A stretch of DNA of 64,000 bases, from the NCBI RefSeq assembly GCF_005239225.2, contig NC_133300.1, positions 3,873,875 through 3,937,874 on the forward strand, read 5' to 3'. The notes beneath the pieces are model-generated. The model searched no databases and was not told the origin of the DNA. It saw nothing but the letters and a program-made list of their open reading frames with translations. The position numbers and the translations under genes are program-made. Position 1 is the stretch's first letter; each line of letters opens with the position of its first letter. This DNA comes from Populus alba (Eukaryota; Streptophyta; Magnoliopsida; Malpighiales; Salicaceae). Below, in pieces: positions 9,901 through 21,721 of the stretch.

Positions 9901-10870
9901 TTAACAATCATCAAACACAACTTAAACATCATCCAATCATCTTGGACATTCTTGTATCAATGGAATTAAAATAACATTCAATCCTATATTCCAACACTTC
10001 CATCATTGTAATTTATTTATCATATAAATTTATAAATAAATAAACAGATTTATCATAAAAACATCAGAAGTTAATTACATACATTCATAATTTAATTTGT
10101 CATAACAAAGAGTTATAAATCATAAAAAATTGATTAACATATTCTAATTTAAATAGTTTAGTAGAAAAAAAAAAAGATTCACGTTTCTTACATGCCAAGT
10201 AGATATTACAAAAGAAATATAGATTACATAATTATTAATTTTAACAAAATAAGATCCTATATATATTTATCAATTTGCTCAGAGGGGAAGTACCTTTAAT
10301 TTAATTCAACATAGATATGTCAAAGTTACTTAATAAACAAAACAAACAGCCTTAAATTTTGCTTTCATTGCAACTATATTATTTCATTGTCAATTATTTC
10401 TTTTACAAAGCAATTAATCTTAATTTATTCAATACAAATTATAGTCACCCTCAACCCTGAGTTACCGACCCATTTTTGGGTCTTCGCTCACTCATTTGGG
10501 TATTTATTTTCATCCTTCATATCTAGAAGATAATCCATTGTCAGGTAATTAAGTCTCTCTATCTATTTTTTGGGTGCTAGTTTCCTCACTAGTTAATTAG
10601 TTCCTCCACCCATTACCAGATATTAGTTTCATTTCTCAGAAACTATCTCCCATGCTTATTATTGAGCACGAGTCCCTTTACCGGGAAGCTAGTTCCTTCA
10701 CTCATTATCATAGTTCCATTACCAGGAAGCTAGTTTCTTTGCTTATTAGTGAGCACTAGTCCCATTACCGGAAAGCTAACTCTTTATCTTCAATTTTTTT
10801 CCACATGAATTAAAATTCTACATTGATAATTGATTTACTTTTAAAAACTTGATAAATAAAAGAATTAAAG
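9901..10870. repeat. Spacer homologous to 24120-25080
   Basis: Collinear with the spacer after DUF247 copy B. Homology stops at about 10870 and 25080, directly after AAAAGAATTAAAGTG. It contains a degenerate short tandem repeat, TTACCGGGAAGCTAGTTCC-like, near 10675-10790, about 40-45 bp apart. No coding sequence is seen. Confidence 0.7.
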
Positions 10871-12189
10871 TGATGACGAGTTTTTTTAATCAAAATTGAA
10901 TATTTAAAAATCTAAAGAGGCTACAAAGTTATCACTTGAAAAGTAAGATAACCAAAATAAATCTTTCACTTGGGCTTTAAAATTCCCACACATGTTCTTG
11001 GCATTTTTAACTTTGATATTCAATCTTTCAATTTGATCATCTCTTGACAAATCAAAGGAAATTGAGTACTAGTGTGGCCATAAAATGATTAATTGTAGAG
11101 AAAAAAAAATAAACTACCAAATTAAAAAAAAAAAAACATTGTGGATTCCTGGAAAAAAAAATCTACGCCTTTCAGTTTTTTTATTTTATTTTAAAAATCT
11201 AATTTCCAGTTTTATAAACAATACGAATAGTTCTCAAACTCCTTTTCTAACCACTACAAGATTCCACCCTATTCTATGTCAAAATTGATATACGTACAAT
11301 AATGATCTACATTTGTCAGTTCGGGTTTGCATTCGCAGGCTTAAAAAAAAAAAAACAGCTTTCATGTGCTTTGGGCTAGGCTTCAGTTGTCGACATGGAC
11401 ACGTGGCTGTAAAGAGCTATTATAATGGGCTGGCGGGTGCAGAATGCAGATCCTTTTCCTTATGACGATATGAAAGACTTTTATCAGGCCGTACTAATAA
11501 AGATAGGGACACCTTCAGGTCAAGTAAATGTTGCCAAATTATAGACATACACGTCGCTGGTCCGAATATATATATTTTTAAAATATAAACAAATATTAAA
11601 AACATAAAGAATTTCTTAATTGTTTTATTAAATCTGGTTTAATAAAACAAATATAAATAAATATTAAACTTTAATGTGTTAATTTTGAGACCTTGAAATT
11701 TAGCTTTTTATTTATCTTGAATTTTTAATTAAATTATAAAAAACTAGTTTAAATTAAATTAATTGATTTTATTAATTCAAAATATAATTTTATAACAAGT
11801 AAAAATATGATCTAAATTTTAATAAAATTCAATATAATAATGTTTTTAGAAAAATTATTGAAATAATAATAGATGGACTGATCCCAGTCTCACCAAACAA
11901 ATGTCATGGACTATATCAAATTTAATATTCTTTTAATTATATAAAAAATATATACCCATAAAATTGAACACTAACAAAAAATATATTTATTCAAGACAAT
12001 AATAATTTTATAAAAACAATAAAAAAATAAATCATAAAGTTCATTTATCAATTGATTTATTATTAAAAAAAATATTATTTTTAATTAAAGAATAAAAAAA
12101 AATATCATATCTGTTTAGTGAATAAATTCATCAATCTAGCACGCCGAACATGTTAACTGATTATATAATATAGCGGAATTATAATCTGT
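10871..12189. other. AT-rich intergenic DNA
   Basis: No gene, RNA gene or repeat class could be recognised. It contains poly-A runs and AT-rich low-complexity sequence on both strands. Confidence 0.5.
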
Positions 12190-12470
12190 CACTGTTTGCT
12201 TGAGCCCTAGTATCGGGTTCTCCTTCCCGGCACTGGATCAGTCACTGAGCGAATGTGCAACTATCAAACCATCTGTTTTTCTAGGGCTCGATTCCCGCCT
12301 CCCGCCTCTCCTTACCCCAACCAGGTGCTACTCCGATCTCGCCGCCAGTAATGCTCGATTCCCACCCCCCGCCTCTCCATCCTAGCTTCAGAAAGTTATG
12401 CCACAAAAGAAAAGGATTGGGAGCCCCCCCGCCCCCCCGGGACTGGGGATTATGCAAGCAAAAATGAACT
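12190..12470. other. Unrecognised GC-rich island
   Basis: A markedly GC- and C-rich stretch inside AT-rich DNA, with an imperfect internal repeat (GCTCGATTCCCGCCTCCCG and GCTCGATTCCCACCCCCCG, about 65 bp apart). A 61-codon open stretch on the plus strand has no recognisable domain. It may be a remnant of a gene's first exon, but nothing confirms this. Confidence 0.3.
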
Positions 12471-12651
12471 AATTAACAAAACTCCCATCTCAATCCTTTT
12501 ACGTTTTGAAAAAAGTCGTGAGAAGTTAGAATTAATAATTGTGTTTGTTATTGAGAGATAAAGAGAACCTTCTCAAAAGCAAAGAGAACATGCGATTCTT
12601 TCTTTTTTTTTTCCTACATGATTTTTTCTGGTACGAGAAAAATGATGAAAA

Positions 12652-13136
12652 TGTTAGGATACTGGCATGCAAACCCGACAAGATAAAAGGCTTAAATGAA
12701 AAATGAGACACACAAGAATTTACGTGGTTCACCCAATTAGGCTACGTCCACGGGCAAGTATAGAAGGATTTTACTAGTAATGTGGGAATTATAACCTCTC
12801 TCATATAATAGGAGAACAACTAAGAATCTCTCTATTACTAGGAGAAAACACCTCACTTACTCTCTCACAAATACCTCACAACTTTGTGGGATTATTTTCC
12901 CTCTTCACTCTCCTCTTCCTCTCTTGTTTCTCTCTTATGGTGTGTTTTCAATGCTTGGATGCATTGCCTATTTATAGGAAAACATCCATGCAAATACAAG
13001 GGGCAAGGCAAGTGGCATAAGTTTGGCACAAGTTTGGTGCCTACAATTTGTGACTAAGGAAGGATGGCTTCACCACCATTGTTGACTCCCACCATTGTTG
13101 ACTTAGGTGGCTGGTTTCACATTGGCTGGTTTCACA
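12652..13136 (-). repeat. Copia 3' LTR
   Basis: 485 bp, TG...CA in plus-strand reading. It pairs with 17492-17976, with five single-base differences and no indels. The polypurine tract lies immediately inside it. Confidence 0.95.
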
Positions 13137-13150
13137 TTCTCCCACTTGAA
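13137..13150 (-). promoter_or_regulatory. Copia polypurine tract
   Basis: The minus strand reads TTCAAGTGGGAGAA directly against the 3' LTR. This is the expected position and composition for the plus-strand DNA primer. Confidence 0.8.
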
Positions 13151-13232
13151 GACTTTGATGATTGAATCAAGTCTTCACACTTCATCATTTGTGATTCTTC
13201 TATCCTTTCAATACTTGCCATCTTCATGCTGC

Positions 13233-16200
13233 TTACGTTTCTGCTAAGCCACAAGAGGATCTGCACCATATATACTTATCAGTATTGACTGGTTTGGTTA
13301 AAGCATCTGCTGGGTTTTCCTTTGTGTGAATCTTCTGAAAATCCACACTTCCATCTTCCACCACTTCGCGAACAAAGTGATACTGAACATCTATATGTTT
13401 TGTTCTTGAATGAAACGCTGGATTCCTTGCAATATGCAAGGCACTCTGACTATCACAATACAAAAGAATCTTCTCTTGTTTGTGCCCGAGCTCCTCCATA
13501 AGTTTCTTCAGCCATATTGCTTCTTTATAAGCCTGTGTAGCTGCCATATACTCAGCTTCTGTTGTGGATAACGCTACAACAGTCTGAAGTTTAGAGACCC
13601 AGCTCACAGCTCCTCCTGCAATTATGAACACATAGCCTGTAGTGGATTTTCTTTTCTCAAGGTCACCAGCAAAATCTGAGTCAACATAACCTCTGATAGT
13701 AAATTCTGATACTCCATAACATAATGCGGCATCTGAGGTACCCTTGATGTATCTCAAGATCCTCTTAATAGTATTCCAATGCTCTCTACCAGGATTTGCC
13801 ATGTATCGACTAGCTACTCCCACTGCTTGTGCAATGTCTGGTCTTGTACATATCATGGCAAACATTAAACTTCCCACTGCTGATGCATACGGTACTCGAG
13901 ACATCTCCATCCTCTCTGCTTCATTGCTAGGAGACATACTTGAGGATAATTTGAAGTTAACAGGAAGTGGGGTGGAAATTGGCTTACAATCTTGCATGTT
14001 GAAGCGTCGCAAGATCTTCTTTAAATAATTCTTCTGAGAAAGCCAAATCTTCCTCTTACTTCTATCTCGGTGAATTTGCATCCCTAGAATCTTGTTTGCT
14101 GGTCCCAAGTCCTTCATATCAAACTCCCTAGCCAACTGTGCCTTCAATTCTTGGACTCGATCTTTGTTGGGGCCTATTACCAACATATCATCCACATACA
14201 ACAACAGAATGATGAAAACATCATTTTCTTCAAACCTCTTGTAATACGTACAATGGTCTGAACTGAGTCTGTTGTACCCAAGGCTAATTATGAAGGAATC
14301 AAATCTCTTGTACCAACACCTCGGCGCCTGTTTGAGACCGTATAGAGATTTGTTCAACCTGCAAACCAAGTTCTCCTTACCTGTTTCAGCAAAACCCTCT
14401 GGTTGGAGCATATAAATTTCTTCTTCAAGTTCTCCATGAAGAAATGCAGTTTTCACATCTAACTGCTCTAAGTGAAGATCAAATATAGCACACATTGCCA
14501 AGACTACTCTGATTGTAGTAAGTCGTACCACTGGAGAAAATATCTCATTAAAGTCTATTCCTTCTTTCTGAGCATATCCTTTCACCACCAATCTTGCACG
14601 ATACCGCTCCACTTGATCATTGACATCACGCTTTATCTTGTAAACTCATTTGTTGCCAATGGCCTTTCTTCCTTGTGGTAGCGGAACAAGATCCCAAGTG
14701 TTATTCTTGTGCAGAGCTTCTATCTCCTCTTGCATTGCTGTCATCCACATAGATACATCTGTGCTTTTGATAGCCTCATGGAAAGTTGATGGCTCTCCAT
14801 CCTCTGTTAGAAGACAGTATGCAACATTGCTCTCAGTAACATATTCTGAGTGCCAAGCCGATGGTCTTGTTTCACGAGTTGACCGTCGAACTTCAGGAGT
14901 TTCAGACTCTATTTGATCTTGTTCTTCATGCTCTGGTGCAGCTTCAGAAGAAGTACGATTCTGAGTATTTTTCATCTGGACTTCTGTAGTCTCCTGTAAA
15001 ATGCTATTATTTTCTTCCATTTGCATTTTATCTTCTGCAAATATGACATCTCTGCTGATGACTACCTTGTGGGCAGTGGGATCCCACAAGCAATACCCCT
15101 TCACTCCATTAGCATATCCCAAGAATACACATTTTCTGGATTTTAAATCCAGCTTGCTGACCTCTTGAGTATTGTACATTACGTACACGGGACTTCCAAA
15201 TATATGCAATCGAGAATAATCAGCTGGCTTTCCAGTCCACATCTCCATCGGTGTCTTCAACTCAATTGCAGTTGACGGAGATCGATTTATCACATAACAG
15301 GCGATATTGACTGCTTCTGCCCAGAATGACTTTTCTAGACCTGCAGCCTTCAACATTGCTCTTGTTCTTTCCAATAGAGTTCTGTTCATCCGCTCTGCCA
15401 CTCCATTTTGTTGTGGAGTGTATGCCGTTGTGAACTGCCTTTTGATACCTTCATGTTGACAGAAGTTATCAAATTCATCACTGGTATATTCTCCTCCATT
15501 GTCAGTCCTCAAACACTTGATCTTCTTTTCAGATTCAAGTTCTACCCGCGCTTTGAAGGTTTTAAAAACTCCAAACACATCTGCCTTCCTTCTAATCGGA
15601 TACACCCAACATCTCCTGGAGAAGTCATCTATGAATGATACAAAGTATCTTGCTCCTCCCAAGGATACAACCGGTGCTTGCCAAACATCAGAGTGAATCA
15701 GGTCTAAGATGCATTTGCTCTTAGTTGTTGACGTGCCAAACTTCAACCTATGTTGTTTGCTTGTAACACAGTGCTCACAAAAGGGTAAAGTAACCTTTGT
15801 AAGCCCAGGGAGTAACTTCTGATCAGAGAGAACCTTTAAACCTTTCTCTGACATGTGGCCTAGTTTTTGATGCCACATCATCGTCTTCTCTTCTGCAGGA
15901 CTGGCTGATGCAACTGATGCTTCTGCCCCATGATGCGTTTCTCCCATTAATACAAACATGTTTGCAACTGTCTTTCTTGCCTTTAAAACCACCAGCGTGC
16001 CTTTGATAATTTTCATGATTCCATTGTCTGTTCGGATCTTACAGCCAAGACTATCAAATTGTCCTATGGACAAAAGATTCTTCTTTAAGTCTTTCACATG
16101 TCGCACTCCTGAAATAGTACGAATTAAGCCATCATACATCTTCAATTTGATGGTGCCAATGCCAGAAATCTCTACAACATGATTATCACCCATGAACACT

Positions 16201-16280
16201 GTGCCTCCAGAGATAGGTTCATATGTATGGAACCAATCTCGTCTAGGGGTCATATGCCATGTTGCTCCTGAATCCATTAG
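13233..16280 (-). pseudogene. Copia pol (protease, integrase, RT, RNase H), one internal stop
   Basis: In order on the minus strand: protease active site DSGATWHM at the start, pre-integrase zinc finger (HQKLGHMSEKGLK, CEHC), integrase core (HSDVW, RTDNGGEYTS, TPQQNGVAERMNR), then RT with YVDDMLVIG and RNase H with DSDFAGD and STTEAEYMA. It ends about 100 bp before the 3' LTR. A TGA at 14646-14648 replaces the Trp codon expected after AIGNK, just before the RT, so RT and RNase H are cut off. The frame is otherwise unbroken across the stop, which points to a recent nonsense mutation. Polymerase motifs look intact. Confidence 0.92.
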
Positions 16281-17150
16281 CTAGACCTCAGTGAGCTCTT
16301 CTCTATCTGTAGAGCTTGTTGTTGCTTCACTATATAAAATTTCTCCATCTTCTGAGGTGCTTGCAACACATCCTTGAGGTCTTGATGACTCTGCAGTATT
16401 CTCTATACCCTTTTTAAACCAACAGTCCTTTTTGAAGTGCCCTTTTCTGCCACAGTTGTAGCATTTCATCATCTTCTTACTTCTTGATTTGGACCTCCCC
16501 TGCCTTTGACTCCCACTAGAGCCACACTCCGTTGATCTTCCTCTTGACACCAATAACGCCTCTGCTTGGTTTGAACTGTTTCTGTCTCCTTTGTTTTTGC
16601 GCCTATTTTCTTCTTCCAAGATAGCGGCTGCAACATCATCGAAGACTAAATAGTCTGAGAGGATATTATTGGTCAAGTTGATAATGAGCTGATCATACGA
16701 ATCAGGAAGACTTTGAAGTAGAAGCTCTGCACGTTCATTTTCCTCTATTTGTTGACCCAACGTAGTGAGTTGTGAAAATAAAGTTCTTATTGTGTTGATG
16801 TGGTCAGTCACCGTCGTGGTTTCTGCCATTCGAAGGGTATAAAGTCTTCGCTTTAAGAAAATCTTAGTGTGCAAAGACTTGGACTCATATAGCTTTGTTA
16901 GAGTCTCCCATATCTCCTTAGCTGTTTTCTTCTCCGCCACACTTGATAATACTTCATCAATTAATGCTAAATGTATGTTAGCAATAGCATTGCCATCCAT
17001 CTCATTCCATTTTGCATTATCAGTGATCTCCGCGGGCCGATCCCCAATTGCTGCCAAGCAATTGTCTTTCCTCAAGATTGCCTTGATTCTCATTTTCCAC
17101 AGTGAGAAATTACTCCCCTTGAACCTCTCAATCTCGTACTTTGCTGCCAT
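16281..17150 (-). CDS. Copia gag, ended by an in-frame TAG before pol
   Basis: 289 residues from the ATG at 17150 (MAAKYEIERFKG). An in-frame GTG three codons earlier is less likely as a start. The N-terminal half is the copia gag domain (SLWKMRIKAILRKD). A CCHC zinc knuckle, CYNCGRKGHFKKDC, lies near the C-terminus, for binding genomic RNA in virus-like particles. In related elements gag and pol are one polyprotein. Here TAG (16281-16283) sits where a Trp codon is expected just before the protease motif, in the same frame. The stop leaves a full-length gag that could still be made. The total frame from 17150 to 13233 is 1306 codons without indels. Confidence 0.88.
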   Translation of the reverse strand: MAAKYEIERFKGSNFSLWKMRIKAILRKDNCLAAIGDRPAEITDNAKWNEMDGNAIANIHLALIDEVLSSVAEKKTAKEIWETLTKLYESKSLHTKIFLKRRLYTLRMAETTTVTDHINTIRTLFSQLTTLGQQIEENERAELLLQSLPDSYDQLIINLTNNILSDYLVFDDVAAAILEEENRRKNKGDRNSSNQAEALLVSRGRSTECGSSGSQRQGRSKSRSKKMMKCYNCGRKGHFKKDCWFKKGIENTAESSRPQGCVASTSEDGEILYSEATTSSTDREELTEV

Positions 17151-17477
17151 TGTATTCACCGAGATCTATTCAGCTATCACCGTTTCACAGATTTGTAACG
17201 TATATAGAAATAGTATCGTGTGAATAATACTTCACTAAGTAAGTTCCCAGGAAAGATTGGAGGGGTCACAAACGGTCCCGCTTAAAACCCAATCTCCTTA
17301 GACAGAACTTCCTAGACTGTATTTAATCACCGCAATGACTTTCTATATACGCCAGCAGTAACGAAAGTGAACAGTACCGTATGGATGAATAGTGCCGTAT
17401 AGGTGAATAGTGTCGTAGACGTGAATAGTAACCGTATACACGAATAACTTTTGTGTGTTAACAACACCAACCAGGAA

Positions 17478-17490
17478 GGCTCTGATACCA
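17478..17490 (-). promoter_or_regulatory. Copia primer-binding site (initiator Met tRNA)
   Basis: The minus strand reads TGGTATCAGAGCC one base inside the 5' LTR. This is the standard plant copia site complementary to the 3' end of initiator methionine tRNA. Confidence 0.92.
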
Positions 17491-17491
17491 C

Positions 17492-17976
17492 TGTTAGGAT
17501 ACTGGCATGCAAACCCGACAAGATAAAAGGCTTAAATGAGAAATGAGACACACAAGAATTTACGTGGTTCACCCAATTAGGCTACGTCCACGGGCAAGTA
17601 TAGAAGGATTTTACTAGTAATGTGGGAATTACAACCTCTCTCATATAATAGGAGAACAACTAAGAATCTCTCTATTACTAGGAGAAAACACCTCACTTAC
17701 TCTCTCACAAATACCTCATAACTTTGTGGGATTATTTTCCCTCTTCACTCTCCTCTTCCTCTCTTGTTTCTCTCTTATGGTGTGTTTTCAATGCTTGGAT
17801 GCATTGCCTATTTATAGGCAAACATCCATGCAAATACAAGGGGCAAGGCAAGTGGCATAAGTTTGGCACAAGTTTGGTGCCTACAATTTGTGACTAAGGA
17901 AGGATGGCTTCACCACCATTGTTGACTCCCACCATTGTTGACTTAGGTGGCTCGTTTCACATTGGCTGGTTTCACA
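17492..17976 (-). repeat. Copia 5' LTR with promoter
   Basis: 485 bp. The minus strand carries TATAAATAG at about 17817-17809 as a likely core promoter. Adjacent to the primer-binding site on one side and the GAAAA target duplication on the other. Confidence 0.93.
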
Positions 17977-18949
17977 GAAAAGAATCCACAATTATATGTT
18001 TTATGTTAAAAACACTATTTATACTAAGAGAATCGAACACTAAATATGATAATACCCACATTCCATAATTCGAAATAAAGCTTTCTCACATAATAATGCA
18101 AGAATTCCAATTAAGATAAATTTAATTTGTTGTTATAGATTTTTTTTTTTTTGTTGCAATTGATTTCTTTTATTTTAATAAATTTATTCAATTGCTAAAT
18201 TATTTAATACAACTTATAACAGGTTTTTGGCTAATTTATTAAGCCAAAAACTTAGTTCTAATTAAATTCAACTTGTAAAAATTAGCAATATAAATTTAAC
18301 TCATAAATATCTATAATATTTTTAAAAAAAATTTAGCCTGATATAATATATTCAATCTAAAAAAAATAAATAAATTGGGTTTATAATTTATAAAAATATA
18401 AGAACTTTGAGTTGGATATAATTATGAGCTCAAATCCAACCTAACTATATTATTAATACATTTTTTTCCATCCACATACAATAATCTAAAAATTTAGCTT
18501 AGATTAGAAGACTCTATATTGTTAACGATACAAGATTCTTTTAGATAATTACTTCAATACTTCAATTAATCATGGTAAGAGATGTGGATTCTATTAATTT
18601 TTTTTTTTGTGTTTATATACTCGGCATATCATTAAAGTTATTTTTATATGTGGTATCATAGCACGCTTCTTACTATATTGATATTTTACATGTGGTATTA
18701 TATCCTCCTTCTCATTAGTATATCGATTAGTGTTAATTTGATTCAATATTCGTGATTATTGTATATAATTTCTCAAAATAATTCACCATAGTTCTGCAAC
18801 TGATGGTAGATTGTATATATGTCTTCATGATCACAACAGTCTCTTTGAAATCCAATGTTTTTATAGTCATTTTGTAAGTGAGAAAAGAAAGCAGATTTAG
18901 GCTATGACTTATCAATTAAAATGCTAACTGATCATATCATTGTAGTTAC
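17977..18949. other. AT-rich spacer
   Basis: Continuation of the copia target site. No coding or RNA gene signal. Several poly-T/poly-A runs. Confidence 0.5.
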
Positions 18950-20160
18950 TTCCCACCCGATCTTACTTTTAATTTTCAACATTTTAATTATAATCAATTA
19001 TTGTGGGACCCATGGGGTGCAGATTAGAAACTAAAAAAACTTGATAAATATCTTAATATATATTTATCTCTTAACTTCTCAACTTAATTAATGTTAATAA
19101 TTTATTTACTATTTATTGATATATATGATTCTTGGTTTATTTTATTAGAAAAGTGGTTATGTACATTCAAAAAGAAAAGAAAAATGAAATATAACCTATA
19201 TGAGTGTGAAAAAAGTTGTCTTGATTCTTCTTATCAAACTCATACATTCTCAAAAACAAAAGAAAAAAAGTGTTCATATACTTTCAGAAAGAAAAGGAAA
19301 GAAAAGAACAGAGAAGTGAATTATGCTAAGATCCTAACAAGCTAGGGATAAAGTGTATAACAAGTTATTCTTAATTAGTTAGCTTCTGGCTGTCTGCATG
19401 CAATCCCTGACATACCAAGTTATAAGACGATTAAGTACATGTAAACTAGGATAATGACAACATTTAAAAGGGTTTTTTTTCTTTGTTTTGTTAGAAAAAA
19501 AAACTCTTAATTCCGCACGTGGAGAGTGTGACTGTTTGATCATTTAAAAAAAAAAATTACTATAAAATTGCTTTTTAAAATATCTATCTAACTTACAAAA
19601 TGCATATTGTATGTCTCAAATTTCTTTTTCTCAACGCCATAAAAATACAATATCATATGTGATGTGATATATTTTTTTTTTTAAATTTTTTTTTTTTTTT
19701 GTGAAAGGCAGATCATGAGAGTTGATAAGGTAAGGTTGTCTTTATTCTTCTTATTAAACTCATACAGTCTTAAAAAAGAAAAAGAAAAAAGTGGGTCATA
19801 TACATTCAAAAAGAAAAGAAAAGTGAAATATAAACCCATATGCGTGTGAAACAAAGGTTGTCTTGATTCTTCTTATCAAACTCATACATTCACAAAAACA
19901 GAAGAAAACAAAATGGTCATATACTTTCAGAAAGAAATGAAAAGAAAGAAAAGAGAAGTGAATTAATGCTAGTGTCCATGCTAAGACCCACCATTGATGG
20001 GAAACATACACAATAAGAACAATAATTCAAAAGTTGCTTTTTATAAATAACTTGGGATAATAATAATAAGTTAAAATAATCTTAAGTTAAAAATATGCTT
20101 GATGACAATGATTTGAATCAATTTTTTGAAGAAGAGAAGAAGTATAAGAAGAATCTATAA
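18950..20160. repeat. Upstream spacer of DUF247 unit B
   Basis: Homologous to 42420-43020 (unit C) and to 52900-52997 joined with 62942-64000 (unit D). It contains an internal repeat of TCTTGATTCTTCTTATCAAA with flanking AAAAAGAAAAG blocks (19160-19340 and 19735-19975). ATTCTTGGTTTATTTT at about 19128-19143 corresponds to the empty site of the 9.9-kb element that split unit D. Confidence 0.75.
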
Positions 20161-20303
20161 ATTAAAAGTTAAAGAAAAAAACTTAAATCAATTTACGAAA
20201 ATCATACAAAACAGAATCTAATACACATGCCTCTTTATTATTGTGATTTTCAATTACTGGTCCTGGCATATATATTTGGCGCAACCATTTGGCTTGGTAA
20301 GAG

Positions 20304-20306
<3 letters not shown>

Positions 20307-20343
<37 letters not shown>
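20307..20343 (+). repeat. (GA)n microsatellite
   Basis: About 18 uninterrupted GA units, 1.4 kb upstream of the intact DUF247 gene. Shorter (AG)n runs occur at 43730-43752. Confidence 0.95.
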
Positions 20344-20346
<3 letters not shown>

Positions 20347-20399
20347 CGCTGCAATATATAGGAAAAGAGGCTCGGTGCTTGGGAACATATATATAGAGA

Positions 20400-21660
20400 T
20401 ACAGTCGTCTGATCTCGCTCAGGTCAGCACTAACTTGTTTTGTTCTTTGAAATGTCTGGTTTTTTTGAGAGTTTACGTTGTGGAATTATTTTAAGCTCTG
20501 CAGACATTACGTGCATGGTTCAATATATGTATAAGCATTCCAAGCTGACTTCATCTTTCTTTCTTTTTTTGAGATAGTGCCAACATCATTTTCAATTCAA
20601 TAACGAAACACAAATATCAAGTTAGCTTTTAGTTAATCCATTTTAATAATAAAAAAAAAAACTTAATTTATAAGAGAAAATATAATAGATATTAGGAGTG
20701 AGCATCGTTCAATAAATCCTAAATTATCCAAACCAATAGGGTATAAAATTTAGATAATTTAGTTTACCAGAATTACTCGACTTGTTTAATTGATTATAAA
20801 GATTCTGAGTAAAAAAAACGAATAAGAAATCAAAAAATTCAGAAAATGACAATTTTCTATTCAAATTACCTAGATGCTAACCCTTGGTAGATTTTTAAAA
20901 GGTGAGGTTATGTGTTAAGATGAGAGGGATGGAGGGAGGAGTGAAATAGAGTGTAGGAGACAGAGGAAAAGAGAATTGGTTGGAATTTAAAAGAGATTGA
21001 TTTAGAGCAGAAGAGGTGGATATGAAGAAAAATTGTATGTTTAAGTGATAAAAAGAGAGAAAAGAATGAGTTACATTGAGGGGGATACATAGAGAAGAAG
21101 AAAATGAGTTAGAGGAAGAGAGGTAGAAAAAAGAAGAAGAAAAGGTGTTATTGGTGAAAGATATAGAGTCGTCAAAAAGGACATGAAAGTTGAGTTATAT
21201 GTAGGATATAAAGATTATTGATAGATTGTAAATGAGAAAAATAAAATAAAAATGTATGTGCAACAATGGAGCCATAAGGAGTCCTTTAAAATGTAAAGAC
21301 ATCTCTGGTTTAAATTTATTTTTTGTATTTTTTAACTCACTTGCAAGTGATGACGAGTTTTCCTCAATGATTTGGTTTTTGGGAGTAGTTATTCACCAAT
21401 TGATGGCATCTAAAAGTTTATGCCTTGAAATTTTGATGTAAATTTAAATTTAAATATAAAAAAAGATGTAAATTTTGAATGTAAATTTAAATAAAAAAGA
21501 TGTAACTTGAAATTTCAAAATTTTACATTTTTTGTGATTGGTGCTACTAAATTTTAGGAACATAAAATGTCATGAATAAAAAAGTGCCTTAATTTTGTGA
21601 AATAACACAGAAATTACTATATTAGTACATATATCTCAAAAAAAAAAAAAATCAAAATTG
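20400..21660. other. Upstream region of DUF247 gene B
   Basis: No gene seen. A purine-rich stretch (AGAGGGATGGAGGGAGG and similar) lies at 20900-21180. AT-rich up to the promoter. Confidence 0.45.
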
Positions 21661-21662
21661 AG

Positions 21663-21673
21663 CTATATATATA
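21663..21673 (+). promoter_or_regulatory. Probable TATA box of DUF247 gene B
   Basis: CTATATATATA lies about 50-60 bp before the ATG at 21722. This would leave a short leader of about 25-30 nt. It is the best TATA-like site at a sensible distance. Confidence 0.45.
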
Positions 21674-21721
21674 CCCCTTCCATTCATTCTTGGTTTGTTT
21701 CACCGAACCTGCAGACCGGAA

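Larger units (their letters stand above)
12652..17976 (-). mobile_element. Complete Ty1/copia retrotransposon (Tork/TNT1-like)
   Basis: Both LTRs are 485 bp, begin TGTTAGGATAC in plus-strand reading, and differ at 5 positions (about 1%). The element is flanked by GAAAA at 12647-12651 and 17977-17981, a 5-bp target duplication. The primer-binding site beside the right LTR and the polypurine tract beside the left LTR fix the orientation as minus. Gag, protease, integrase, RT and RNase H follow in copia order in one frame interrupted by two stops. Lineage is judged from resemblance to TNT 1-94 polyproteins. Confidence 0.95.

Noticed and set aside
12200..12385. 61-codon ORF in the GC-rich island
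   Set aside because: No recognisable domain. Open because of C-rich composition. Kept only as an unrecognised island.
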